From Globodera rostochiensis (Eukaryota; Nematoda; Chromadorea; Rhabditida; Heteroderidae), in contig JAEVLN010000002.1 in NCBI GenBank assembly GCA_018350325.1, positions 1,060,162-1,124,161 on the forward strand: a DNA stretch of 64,000 bases. The letters are read 5' to 3'. How positions within the stretch are numbered: position 1 is the stretch's first letter; every line of letters begins with the position of its first letter. This document shows, one piece after another, positions 1-9,734 of the stretch. Both the position numbers and the translations under genes were made by a program. The notes under the pieces were generated by a model that worked only from the letters and a program-made list of their open reading frames with translations, made no database searches and had not been told where the DNA came from.

Positions 1-1842
1 TTGACGGCTTCCAGTTGGCGCTTAATGGAAAGAAAATGTTTAACAAAAAAATTCAATCTTAGCAAAAACAGTGTCGATTTGAATCGCTAATTTAAACGAT
101 TTTAATTGGTCAGAAAATTGCGCCCTGTGCTGTTCTCTCACGTGGTTCCGGTCTTCGGTCGGCCCCGCCAAAGTTTGTGTTGAAAAAGGAGGCGAAAAAG
201 GAAATGGGGAAGACGCCAATTCCCAACGAAAATTGCACACCGCCGCCATGGCCACCGTTGTCGCCGCCCCATTGGAACATTCCGGGAAAGCCCTGCAAAT
301 GAAAGCGGCGACGATTATTGAATGAAATACAAATGGAAAATGAATGAATTAGCAGCCACTCGCGTGGGCAAGGGACAAGGACACAGTTCGGATTTAAAAA
401 AAGCTGGGGTTAATTTTAAAAAATTGACCATTTTAAATTTTCCCGGCGGCGCCTATCGGCACCGCCGACCTCCGCACATCAACAGAAATGAAGCAAAATT
501 CTCAAAAAAAAAAATTCGTATTTTTGAAAAATGGCAAATATCGATTTTACGCAATTTTTTAAACAAAAAAGATTAGCAATTTTGAAAAATTTCTTCACCA
601 AAATGCAATAAAAACCAAAAAATGCACCGTTAAAAATCAAAAACTTTCTCAAAAAATTGCTTAACAAAAATGCAATAAAGCAAAAAAGGCACCCCTAAAA
701 ATAGACCTTTTCTTGAATCAGCCCTCCCTGAAAAAATCCTGGCTACGCCCTTGAAAGCAAATGCCGCTCAACCTATCAAAATTGAACAGAATTTCTTTCC
801 TTCTCCGACCTGGTTGGTCTCCTCGGTGCGCTGCCCTTGCGGCCGTGGCGGAATTTTCTCGCGCGGGTCACTGTCACCGCCACCGCGGCCATAAAGGGGG
901 ATTACCTAAACAGCAAAAAAAAAACTTAAATTGCCATTTCCTTTAAATTCGAATTTAAAAAGCAAGGTGGAACATTAAATATTAGATTAGTGTGGTTCGA
1001 GGTTCATAAGAATTGGTGTGAAATAGAGGAATAGATTTGATTCAAAGAAAAACCCGGAATATCCGAGTCAGTGTTGATTTTTACGTCTAGAATCCGTTTT
1101 TCGGAAAGTGTTAGTAATTTTGGAAAGACCCCGTTTTGAGTTTTAAAACAAAAAAAGAATCTTTCGAATAATCAAAAAAAAAACCTTATCCTTGCTGATC
1201 GCCGATTTGCACACCGGACAAAGTTGTCGGTAGGGGCGCGTGTCCATCCACTGGAAAAGGCATGGCCAACAAAACAAATGGCCACACATCGAAACGACCT
1301 AAAATAATGTGAAAAATAAACGAATTTTTGGAAATTTTAAGGCTTAAAAGTGCCCAAACTTACAGCATCTTTGGCCGTGTCCAAACAAATGTTGCATTCG
1401 AACCTTTAAATTAAAACAAAAAATTATTTGTATCTCAAATTCAGGCAACCGAATTTTTTAACACATTTTCACCTAACCCCAATTAAATTAAAAATTGGTT
1501 AAATTCAATGCGATTTTAGTCCCAATAGTACGCTCAAAAAATATCGTTCTACCAAAGCAAACACCTGGAGTCCTCCTTGTCAGTGTCCTTTTCTCTCTGC
1601 TGCTGTTCGTTCCGTTTAATTTCGCTGTTGTCCTCAACACATTTAGACGCAATGTGCGCAGCCCCATTTGTCGAATTCTCTTCCGGATGAGCAGCAGATG
1701 AACCATGTGATGGCAAGTTAGTGGAGTTGGAGGAGCCAGAAGTAGAGGAAACATTTTGCTGACCACCCATCAGTTCAACAACATCAACATTGACGGCTGA
1801 TGACGAGCTTCCAATTTGTGCTGCTTGGCTGCTGCTATTCAT
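1..1842 (-). CDS. rnf-5: RNF5/RNF185-type RING E3 ubiquitin ligase (3' end outside window)
   Basis: Membrane-anchored E3 ubiquitin ligase of the RNF5/RNF185 family, which acts in ER quality control. Exons on the minus strand are 1565-1842, 1364-1403, 1185-1298, 810-905, 142-292 and 1-20; all junctions are GT/AG and keep frame, giving 233 residues before the window edge. Residues 1-92 are a Ser/Asn/Gln-rich, probably disordered extension. The RING (C3HC4) has Cys96, Cys99, Cys111, His113, Cys116, Cys119, Cys133 and Cys136, inside the family hallmarks [13 protein letters not shown] and [13 protein letters not shown]. It is followed by VIPLYGRGG, a Pro-rich linker, and a Gly-rich piece ending [15 protein letters not shown]. 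The family's C-terminal membrane segment is not visible and should lie in the missing exon. The start is the first in-frame Met. The last exon (20 nt) is the least certain. The gene is divergent from lis-1. Confidence 0.9.
442..470. repeat. GC-rich hairpin repeat in ligase intron 4
   Basis: GGCGGCGCC and GGCACCGCC flank a TATC loop, forming a near-perfect hairpin inside the 517-nt intron 4 of the RING ligase gene. Almost the same block, with the same AAATTTTC lead-in and GCCGACC tail, recurs at about 8848-8877 inside the hAT-type element. It is probably the remnant of a dispersed repeat. The rest of this intron is low-complexity A/T. Confidence 0.5.
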
Positions 1843-2891
1843 CGATTATCTGTCTGTGGGGCATCGGAATATTTATGTATTTGTCATTCGCTCCCGATTG
1901 CTATTGCTATCCGTCAGAAAATGTGTCCGGAAGCAATATTGCCGATTGAAATAATTCCAATTTTGTATCAATAATTATTAATTAATCCCGGTCGGTCTCA
2001 CCAAAAACCCGCGGGAATTCAAGTTAAAGATACGTTTCCTATTTGGTAAAATAGGTTTAATGGCATCAGATATTAAAATTAAACAGAACACCTCAAATAA
2101 TGAACAAAATAAATGGCGAGGATAGTAAAATGACAAATTTACCAATGCAAAAATTGATTTTACAAATAATGACACACACACTCACTACCTAATTGGCGTT
2201 ATCAACTAAACGCACGTAGGTAATTGCGTGCACTGGTCGATGATGGTGGGCGTGTCATCGACATCGCCATGTGCGGGCTAGGCTCCCTATGGGAGATTAG
2301 ACTTGATGAATGCTTATGTATATGTTATACAACATGCCGCATGTGGTCCAAATTAGATTTTGGCTATATAATTTTGCGTTTCTTCTGTCCAATTCAACAT
2401 TGGCACTGAGAAAGAGGAAAAGCGAGCGAATACATAATGAAAGAAAATAAAAAGACGGCAGAGGGACGGACAAGAAAAAAGATGAGTAAATGGCGGTGGG
2501 GACGCACAAAAGGGACGGCGGTGTTGTGTCTAACCAAATTTAACGCCGCCGCCAGCGTTTTATGCACCAAAAAAGCATCGAATTGCTTGCTATTTCACTT
2601 TTTGTCACATTGTCTGCTTTTTTCTAATTATTGTTCCACTCACTCACTGGCGGAGGGTTCTGCTGCTGTTTTATCAGCTCGTTGTCATCAGAGTGTTATC
2701 GGTTGCTCCATTCAAAGAGACGACCCTTCCCTTTCATTTGCTCTATTGTCTTTTGTTTTATATGTACATATGTATTAAATGTACGTACATATGTATGTAC
2801 TAGAAACCGGAAACCGATTTTTCGGGATGAGGCTAATCCCGTTTACCGAACAATTTAAAAAGCTCATCTGAGAAAATCCCGGTCCCTAGAC
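1843..2891. other. Shared upstream region of the divergent ligase and lis-1 genes
   Basis: No gene is supported here. The short open frames (2224-2409, 2437-2778) overlap in several frames, match no family I know and have no splice structure. The stretch 2764-2806 holds several overlapping palindromes built from TACATATGTA and GTACGTAC, which is the only ordered sequence I see. Promoters for both flanking genes must lie in 1843-3528, but no core element can be assigned with confidence. Confidence 0.5.
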
Positions 2892-3260
2892 CGCATCAGG
2901 TGGTTCCGACAGTAGTTGATTTCGACAGTGGGTGATTTCGACAGTGAATTCCAAATAAATGTTTCGAACTTGTTAGACATTTCGAATTTTCAACTTCTAA
3001 ATGCTTTTTAGACCTGTACGTTATCCGTTTTGCTAAAAAAAATACATTTTTAGGATTGCCTCGAAAATTACAAATTTTTTGAATTGTTCGAATTTTTTAC
3101 GTTTTCAGGTGTTTTATATCATTACGTAGGTCTAAATGGCTAAAAATACGAATTTTAGACTTCTTGGAAAATTACAGAATTTTTAACAGTGGCACTGTCG
3201 AAATCCACTGTCGAAATCACTCACTGTCGAAATCAACTACTGTCGGAAACACATGATGCC
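2892..3260. mobile_element. 369-bp MITE with 8-bp target duplication
   Basis: The element is bounded by the direct repeat ccctagac (2884-2891 and 3261-3268). Its ends are about 50-bp terminal inverted repeats: the left end reads GCATCAGGTGGTTCCGACAG and the right end, reverse-complemented, GCATCATGTGTTTCCGACAG. Both then carry repeated GATTTCGACAGTG units. The interior is AT-rich without an open frame. An 8-bp duplication fits hAT or Merlin-type transposases, and the GGCATC-like terminus leans towards Merlin. It sits about 270 bp upstream of the lis-1 start codon. Confidence 0.85.
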
Positions 3261-3268
3261 CCCTAGAC

Positions 3269-3528
3269 ATACATACTACTTTTTTTGGTGTCGTAAAATG
3301 TGAGGTTTTTGTAAACCCCAACCATTCTCTGAAAGACTGAAAGGACCGTGGATTGAAGAAAGCCAAAGGAAAGGTTCGGTCGGGTGATATGACTCACATC
3401 CAGTCCTCTTACAGAACTCAAAATGCGCTTTAATCGTATTTTTTATTGTTTTTCTTTTTCAAGCACAAAAGCATATTACTTAAAGCGAGCACAACGCGAC
3501 TTATTATTTCATCCTTTTCGGAATGGTT
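3269..3528 (+). promoter_or_regulatory. lis-1 5' flank with a possible splice-leader acceptor
   Basis: The stretch between the MITE and the lis-1 ATG. A strong polypyrimidine tract with CAG-like acceptor (CTTTTTCAAG, AG at 3462-3463) lies 66 nt before the ATG with no good upstream donor in view. In a nematode this could be a trans-splice site for a spliced leader. This is inference; a cis-spliced 5' exon is equally possible. Confidence 0.3.
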
Positions 3529-6500
3529 ATGTCGTCCTCAAAACAACGCGATGATATGTAAGGGAAATGGGACATTTGAGATGGGATTCACACTGATTAG
3601 TTTTGGACAAATTGATAGGGCTTTGAGCCCCATATTGTTTAGCTGTTAATCCTTTCTCAAAAATTGTCATTCTTTCATTAGTCACCCAACTTTTTGTTTA
3701 AGAAATTTGGCCATTGTTGATTATCTGGAGTCCCATGGGCATGCCCAGTCGGCGTCCATTTTTCGGCAGGAAGCTAACGTTGTGAGTTTGTATCGGGTGA
3801 AGTTGAACGGCTTTCAATGCATTTCCCAGCAGGATGAAAATGCGGACCCGGCCCGCAAGGCGCAGCTTTCCGGCATGTTGGAGAAGAAATGGGTGTTGAC
3901 CACGCGACTGCAGGCGAAAGTGCTTAACCTGGAGGAGCAGTTGAAACAACGAGACCGGGAAGTCGCCTTCAGCGGACCTTCAAGGTTTCATTATTTTTTG
4001 CAATTTTTTTTTAGCAAAATCGGCAAAATTTTTAACAAAAAAAGAGTCGTTGGTTAGATAAAAATGATTTTCTGTCTTTCATTTTTTAAATTAAATGCCA
4101 AAATTTCGAGAAACAACCATTTTATTTACATAATGGCAACAGTATTTGCAAAATATTATAATTTGAGAGAGTTCCCCAACTCACCACCAATCAAGAGCGT
4201 GGCAATAATTGCTTCAACCACCCATCTCCAAGCTTTAGCTTAACGATAGCTCCAACTTTTAGAGATATTTTGATTAGGCTTTAGATTATTTAAATCGGTT
4301 AAGGTTGAAGCAAGTTATCGCCCCGATCTTGATTGGCGATGAATGGGTGACTCCAATTTCGGAGTATTGGTTCCAGAGCCCATTTTTCAAATAATGCAAA
4401 ACCATTCCTCGAAACATTTTTTTAACTCACATTTTTGTATTAATTTATAAGTTGATGACGAAAATAAATTATTTCAAAAATGTGCTCTTTTAAACCCGGC
4501 CTACTTACTTTAAAAAACCCCTAATTTACAGAGAGAAAAGAGTGCCGGATGAGTGGATTCCGCGGCCGCCCGAACTATTTCAGCTGACCGGCCACCGAAT
4601 GCCGGTCACCAAAGTGGTCTTTCACCCGCAGTTCAATCTGATCGCCTCGTCCAGTGAAGACTGCACAATTAAAGTGGGTTATTCAAGATGTTCATTTTTT
4701 CAGTGGTGGGGGAGTCACTTTATTTTAATATTTTAAGCTCTCTCCCCTTTCGCTTTTTTACCCAATTTTCCATCAAAACCCACGGGTCCGCCCGCCTCCG
4801 TGCCCGTTTATTTTAATTACATACTAAATAAGTAAAATTGACTTTTTTACTGAGTTTTTTTTGTTGTTCAGATTTGGGAATTTGAGAGCGGTGAATTTGA
4901 ACGTACGCTGAAGGGGCACACGGACACTGTGCAGGACATCAACTTCAACTCGTCCGGCAAATTGCTTGGTCAGTTTGTATTTTTTGTGGAGGGGAGGGTG
5001 TTGTAATTTTTCATTTAACATTTTTTTCAGCTTCTTGTTCTGCCGATATGACCATCAAAATTTGGGACTTTGTTAACACTTACGAATGTCTGAAGACGCT
5101 CAAAGGGTCATTTTTTGATTAAAACAGAAATTTGCATTTTGACGAATGTTTTGCCTTTTTAAGGCACGAGCACAACATCTCCTCCGTGGCGTTCCTCCCC
5201 TCCGGCGACTTTGTGTTGTCCGCGTCGCGGGACAAACTCATCAAATTGTGGGACATTGCGAACGGTTATTGCGTGCAAAACTTCTCCAAGCACACCGATT
5301 GGGTCCGAACAGTGGCGGTCAACGAGGACGGCACGTGCTTCGCCTCGTGCAGCAATGACCGGGTGAGGCGCAATGTGCCAATTTGTGGTTCAGATGTTGT
5401 GAATATTTTCAGTAGAGCCCGTCCTGGATCTGGATCCAGACCTGGATTTTTACTAGATCCAGAATCTAGATCAAACCTTCGTCAAATCCAGATTCAGGAT
5501 TTTTTAAAACGACGGCCTCTAATTTTCAGTCTATCATCGTCTGGTGTTTGGCCACCAAAATGCCGAAGATGACGCTGCTTGGCCACGAACATGTCATTGA
5601 AACAATCATTTGGGTGCCGGACAAATTCACTGCTCAAATTTTGGCATTTTCTGACGATTCGTCGCGCGAAGGTAAAAATTCGTTTACAATTTTCGACGAT
5701 AATATTAATTTACAATTTAAATATGTAAAACAAACTTGCGCGTTATCTAATCAGGCAAAACCAACGGGGACATTGAGCAGCCACAACAGCAGCAGCAACA
5801 ACAGAAGATGTCCATGCTCATCTCGGCTTCCCGCGACAGAACCATCCGTTTCTGGGAGGTGGCTATTAGTCGTTATTTCAATGGAATTTGCTTAAGATTC
5901 TTTTCTTTTCTTTGTGATTCTTCCACAAAATCTAAAAGGGGGGGGGGGGGAGAGAGAGGGAGGAAATGGTTTGACATATTTTAACAAATTTCACAAAAAA
6001 TTGGTTCACAATTGCAATTACTCTCTTTTAAGGTGTTGTCTGGGTGCTGTGTGTGCTATTTGACAGGCCACGACAATTGGGTTCGCGCCATTCGACTGCA
6101 CCCAAACGGCAAACAGCTGGTGAGGGGGCAGGGAATAAAGCGTTTGAATCACCGAATGATCTTGGCCCGTCTTATTCACCTTTTCGAGTTAAATGCTCGC
6201 AGCAAAAGAATTGAATGGCACGAAGGGAATAAAGCCACTCAAGACCCGGAATATTAATTAATGCTTCAACATCAAAGTTCCCTTGTGAAGGTGTCGGTCA
6301 GTGACGACAAAACGCTGCGCGTGTGGAGCATTGAGCACCGGCGGTGCATCAAAACGCTGCAGGCGCATCCCCAATTTGTCACATCGCTGGGTAAATCACC
6401 AAACGATCGAATAGAACCGGGAATTTCGATGATAAGTCAATGCAACGGGGTCCAGGGCTTGGGATTTCAAAAACGTCCGGTTTGGAAGACGCCCGTCGGC

Positions 6501-6622
6501 GGAAGTTGTTGTCGCGGTTATCGGTGTCAATTGATCTTTCTTTTTCAGATTTCCATTCCAAATTAGCCTTTGTTGTCACCGGCTCTGTGGACACCACCGT
6601 CAAAGTGTGGGAATGCCGATAA
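3529..6622 (+). CDS. lis-1: LIS-1 / PAFAH1B1, dynein-regulating LisH-WD40 protein
   Basis: Regulator of cytoplasmic dynein (with NudE/NUD-2 partners) in nuclear migration, spindle function and transport. Twelve exons: 3529-3557, 3703-3781, 3830-3984, 4532-4673, 4872-4968, 5031-5106, 5164-5362, 5530-5671, 5755-5858, 6033-6119, 6291-6390, 6549-6622. All junctions are GT/AG and the sum is 1284 nt, exactly 427 codons plus stop; human LIS1 has 410 residues. Exon 1 is only 29 nt (MSSSKQRDD) and ends in a GTAAGG donor. LisH motif at residues ~10-42, coiled coil ~52-85, then EWIPRPPE and seven WD repeats. Recognisable repeats carry [31 protein letters not shown] and ASCSNDRSIIVW, and the protein ends [14 protein letters not shown] as in animal LIS1. 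Oddity: between two WD strands it carries a hydrophilic insert with seven consecutive Gln (317-323). Introns range from 48 nt (3782-3829) to 547 nt. Confidence 0.95.
4168..4354. mobile_element. 187-bp MITE relic in lis-1 intron 3
   Basis: Diverged terminal inverted repeats: the left end has CCAATCAAGAGCGTGGCAAT and the right end, reverse-complemented, CCAATCAAGATCGGGGCGAT. Both continue into TTGCTTCAACC. Imperfect 8-bp flanks aatttgag (4160-4167) and aatttcgg (4355-4362) may be an aged target duplication. The inner arm TCGGTTAAGGTTGAAGCAAG is shared with the foldback element at 6832-7319, so the two belong to one family. Confidence 0.65.
5408..5505. repeat. CCTGGATC-rich repeat in lis-1 intron 7
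   Basis: Intron 7 (5363-5529) contains alternating CCTGGATC, GGATCCAGACCTGG and CTAGATCCAG words that are internally palindromic. The same word set forms a cluster at about 43,800-43,985, so this is a dispersed repeat, not an intronic signal. Confidence 0.6.
5938..5960. repeat. Poly-G tract followed by GA repeats in lis-1 intron 9
   Basis: Thirteen consecutive G bases (5938-5950) followed by AGAGAGAGGG. Other homopurine or homopyrimidine tracts of this kind occur near 8878, 11,312 and 51,000. Confidence 0.8.
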
Positions 6623-6831
6623 CGCGGACAATGATGGAATGGCACACACACACGAGCAACGAGACAATGGCATTCATTTTATCCATTCGTTCTGATCACA
6701 CATAATTTGATTTGATTTTTTTTTGCTTTTTCGACCCAATTATTGTAAAGCGCCAAATATTACCCACCCATCCCTCTCGCGCGCATATACAATATATATA
6801 TATATGCATTCGTTACCAGTTATCGCACATT
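6623..6831. other. 3' flank of lis-1
   Basis: Short stretch after the lis-1 stop codon. It contains a CA run (6644-6653) and an AT dinucleotide run (6791-6806). I see no canonical AATAAA signal. Confidence 0.5.
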
Positions 6832-7319
6832 GGGGTCTCCCCCATCTCATCAACACCCAACTCATCAATACCCAACTCATCAACACCCAACTCATCAACA
6901 ACCCAACTCATCAACAAGCAAGATCGGACAATAACTTGCTTGAACCTTAACCGATTCAAAACTACTTAAAGCCATTCGAAAGAGCTCAAAGAGTTGAAGC
7001 TAATATTAAGTTAAAGTTTTGTGATTGGACAAGTTTCAAAAAAGTTATGGCCAGAAAACCCATAAGAACCGGAATTTTTAAATTTTATCAAGCTTTCTAG
7101 CCATAACTTTTTTGAAACTTGTCCAATCACAAAACTTTAACTTAATATTAGCTTCAACTCTTTGAGCTCTTTCGAATGGCTTTAAGTTGTTTTGAATCGG
7201 TTAAGGTTCAAGCAAGTTATTGTCCGATCTTGCTTGTTGATGAGTTGGGTTGTTGATGAGTTGGGTGTTGATGAGTTGGGTATTGATGAGTTGGGTGTTG
7301 ATGAGATGGGTTGACCCCC
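6832..7319. mobile_element. 488-bp foldback (long inverted repeat) element
   Basis: Two arms of about 220 bp are almost exact reverse complements around a ~40-bp centre near 7050-7090. For example AGTTTCAAAAAAGTTATGGC on the left pairs with GCCATAACTTTTTTGAAACT on the right. The outer part of each arm is a tandem run of CAACACCCAACTCAT units, or its complement. Flanks gcacatt (6825-6831 and 7320-7326), possibly extended by one base, are a 7-8-bp target duplication. The single-stranded form would make a very stable hairpin. No coding capacity. Confidence 0.88.
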
Positions 7320-7326
7320 GCACATT

Positions 7327-7941
7327 GTCATCTCAATTGGACATTATTCCTTTCTCTTCCCCCTTTTTGTTGCTGTTCAGGACTCCCAACATTTTTCTCT
7401 CCTTTTTCCTTATTTTTGAGGGTTTTGGTAAAGTTGAAAATCCCTGTATTTATTCCATTCACGGGATATTGGAGTCCAATTGAAAAAGGTTTTTGGGAGT
7501 CCTGTTGTTCTGTCTTATTGCTCCACCGACAACAAATGCAAAATGTTCCCTTGCAATTGCGCAATATTTTCGCTCTCCAACAAAATGTCTGTGCCGCTTT
7601 TCCTTATCCAGGCCCTTATGCCTTTTTTTGCATAAAAATGGAAATTTAAGTCGATTTTGGGCCTGGATTCAATAAGCCAAAAAAAAATTCTCTAAAACTT
7701 TCACCAAAGCTGCTGCTTACTTTTATTGCTGTGAGTTTCCCGGTATTTCCACCTCTGTGCTGATTTGTGAGCATTGTATTGTAACACAATGAATGATTGG
7801 TGTTGTAAATGTAAACCCAAAAAGCTTTTGCTGCCGTGCACCTACCACAAAACACACATTATGAATGAATAACAATTCGCTAGAGCATCGGACAAAATGT
7901 TGCGTGCGTAATGGAAACTAGATCCCGGACATAGGACCGGC
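7327..7941. other. Gene-free spacer
   Basis: No gene, repeat or element that I can support. Overlapping short open frames exist in several frames and look like chance. The 3' untranslated region of lis-1 does not obviously reach this far. Confidence 0.5.
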
Positions 7942-7962
7942 CGAGAATCGGCTCTATTGCAG

Positions 7963-8340
7963 TTTACACGACCATAAACAAATTACACGACCTTAAAAAA
8001 GTTACACGACCATAAACAAATTACACGACCTTCAAAACAGTTTACACGACCTTAAAATGTCTACACGACCTTCAAAACAGTTTACATGACCATAAAATGT
8101 TTACACGACCTTCAAAACAGTTTACACGACCTTAAAATGTTTACACGACCTTTAAAACAGTTTACACGACCATAAAATGTCTACACGACCTTCAAAACAG
8201 TTTACACGACCTTAAAATGTTTACACGACCTTCAAAACAGTTTACACGACCTTAAAATGTTTACACGACCTTCAAAACAGTTTACACGACCTTAAAATGT
8301 TTACACGACCTTCAAAACAGTTTACATGACCATAAATAAA
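7963..8340. repeat. 20-bp periodic subterminal array in the Merlin element (19 units)
   Basis: The motif TTACACGACC, which is the inner end of the terminal inverted repeat, recurs 19 times at about 20-bp spacing, with spacers alternating between TTCAAAACAG and TTAAAATGT types. The array is therefore also a 40-bp tandem repeat of about nine units. A few units carry ACATGACC or CTACACGACC variants. The right end of the element has only three inverted copies, so the array expanded on one side. Confidence 0.95.
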
Positions 8341-8344
8341 TTAC

Positions 8345-9470
8345 AATTAAAAATCGTATTAGCGGATTTCTTCTAATATATGCTTTTTTGCTATGATAAC
8401 GACGAAACATGTAGGAATACAGATATGAAGTGGAACAAGTCGGGAGTAATGCCACAAAGATGCTTCATGTCCAGGGTACCCAGATCTGAGGTTTTAGCCT
8501 CATTTTGTGGTTTTTTGATAGTCCAATGAGGCTAAATTTTTAAAATGAGGTTTAGCCTCATTTTGTGGTTTTTTGGGGGTTGATGAGGTTTTTTGAGGCT
8601 TTTTAGAAATTTCACTGATAAATGGTAAATTTCTTTTAAATTTTGAATATTTGGCGTAATGTTAATTCATTTTTTCTCTATATTTTCAAAAAACCTCCTT
8701 TTCCATTGTTCCGGTTTGAAATAATTGGGAATTTTCTTAATAAAAAACCTCATTTTCAATTTTTTTTAAAGCAAAAAAGCATCACATCTTCTGCAAATTT
8801 AGTTGCAATCTCTTAACAAATCGAGGCAAAAACGCGAAAAATTTTCTCGGCGGTGCCTATCGGCACGGCCGACCCCTCCCCCCCCCCCCACTAAAATAAG
8901 TATTTGGGAAAACCGCGCGCAAAAAAAACATGATTTTAGCAAAATGGACTGATGTCCGCAATTCATTGAAAGTTGAGACCGTGAAATCACTGGCCCAAAT
9001 CAAAGTCAATTTTGATTATTCGTGCCCCGAGTTTTACCAAATGTTAATTTCAAACAAAAAACTACTTTTATCAATCATGGATAATCAAAAATATGTCATT
9101 TGAACATTTTACACTCACCATTTACCGGTTAAATAATGCTTTAGAAAAATGAGGTTTTTTGGTACTAAATGAGGCTTTTTTGCCTGCCAAATGAGGCTTT
9201 TGAAAATTTTCATCTGGAAACCCTGTTCATGTCCCTTTTAATAGCTCCCCATGACGCTTCAATCGACTGTGTGTGAACTATACGGTCGTCAGCATTAACA
9301 AAAGAAATTTTATGGTTAACCCACTCGTGTTGAAATTGCAGATTTAAACTTCGAATTCCCCCATAAGCAGCCCAACCATCAAATCACCAAAGTACCAGGG
9401 TTAATATTGTCAGCAATTATTGGCGAGAGTGTGTCGGCATCCCGCCTCCCAACAGGAAAAAGCCTTATTT
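8345..9470 (-). pseudogene. Decayed Merlin/IS1595-type transposase fragment
   Basis: Read on the minus strand in three pieces. Piece 1 (about 9470-9385) gives PVGRRDADTLSPIIADNI followed by NPGTLV. After a frameshift, piece 2 (9383-9226) gives FDGWAAYGG, then [15 protein letters not shown], then [16 protein letters not shown]. This is the conserved DGW-AY, VNH, FV, H-T-IE-W order of the IS1595/ISXO2-like transposase domain. Removing the hAT insertion joins KRDM directly to HLCGITPDLFHF (8463 downward). A further frameshift leads to SYLYSYMFRRYHSKKAYIRR. The N-terminal half and the first catalytic region are missing. Non-functional. Confidence 0.85.
8472..9225. mobile_element. 754-bp non-autonomous hAT-type element nested in the Merlin element
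   Basis: Flanked by the perfect 8-bp duplication ttcatgtc (8464-8471 and 9226-9233). The termini match hAT style: left CAGGGTACCCAGAT and right (complement) CAGGGTTTCCAGAT. Both subterminal regions are dense in ATGAGGTTTTTTGG and ATGAGGCTTTT words, such as hAT transposases bind. No transposase. The duplicated bases lie in the Merlin transposase reading frame, which proves the order of insertion. Confidence 0.9.
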
Positions 9471-9734
9471 TAACGCCCTACTTTTAAGAATTTTGCGCTA
9501 TCAATGCCCTAATTTGTTCCAAAAACGCAGCAAACGAATAATATAGCAGTAAATTACAATTTATATTTATGGTCGTGTAACTTTTTTAAGGTCGTGTAAT
9601 TTGTTTAAGGTCGTGTAAACTGCAATAGAGCCCGAGAATCTCGAAAAAATTTGATCGATCGGAACCTCATCTCAATAAATTTCATGAGGTTTCGGGATTT
9701 TTAACAATTTTTTTTTTGATTGTGAATTTCCAAG

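Larger units (their letters stand above)
7950..9632. mobile_element. Merlin (IS1595-like) DNA transposon, 1683 bp, with nested hAT insertion
   Basis: Bounded by the perfect 8-bp direct repeat cgagaatc (7942-7949 and 9633-9640). The termini are perfect inverted repeats starting GGCTCTATTGCAG and running on through TTTACACGACC. An 8-bp duplication with a GG-starting terminus is what Merlin elements show. The call is settled by the decayed IS1595/Merlin transposase inside (8345-9470, minus strand). The left end carries a long array of subterminal 20-bp repeats; the right end has three inverted copies (about 9570-9620). A younger hAT-type element (8472-9225) has inserted into the transposase. Confidence 0.92.

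Noticed and set aside
2437..2778. 113-codon open frame upstream of lis-1
   Set aside because: Overlaps other open frames, has no recognisable domain and an unconvincing composition, and sits in the promoter region next to a MITE.
7963..8340. CRISPR-like array (regular repeats)
   Set aside because: The 20-bp period has near-identical spacers, the repeats match the transposon terminus, and the DNA is eukaryotic.
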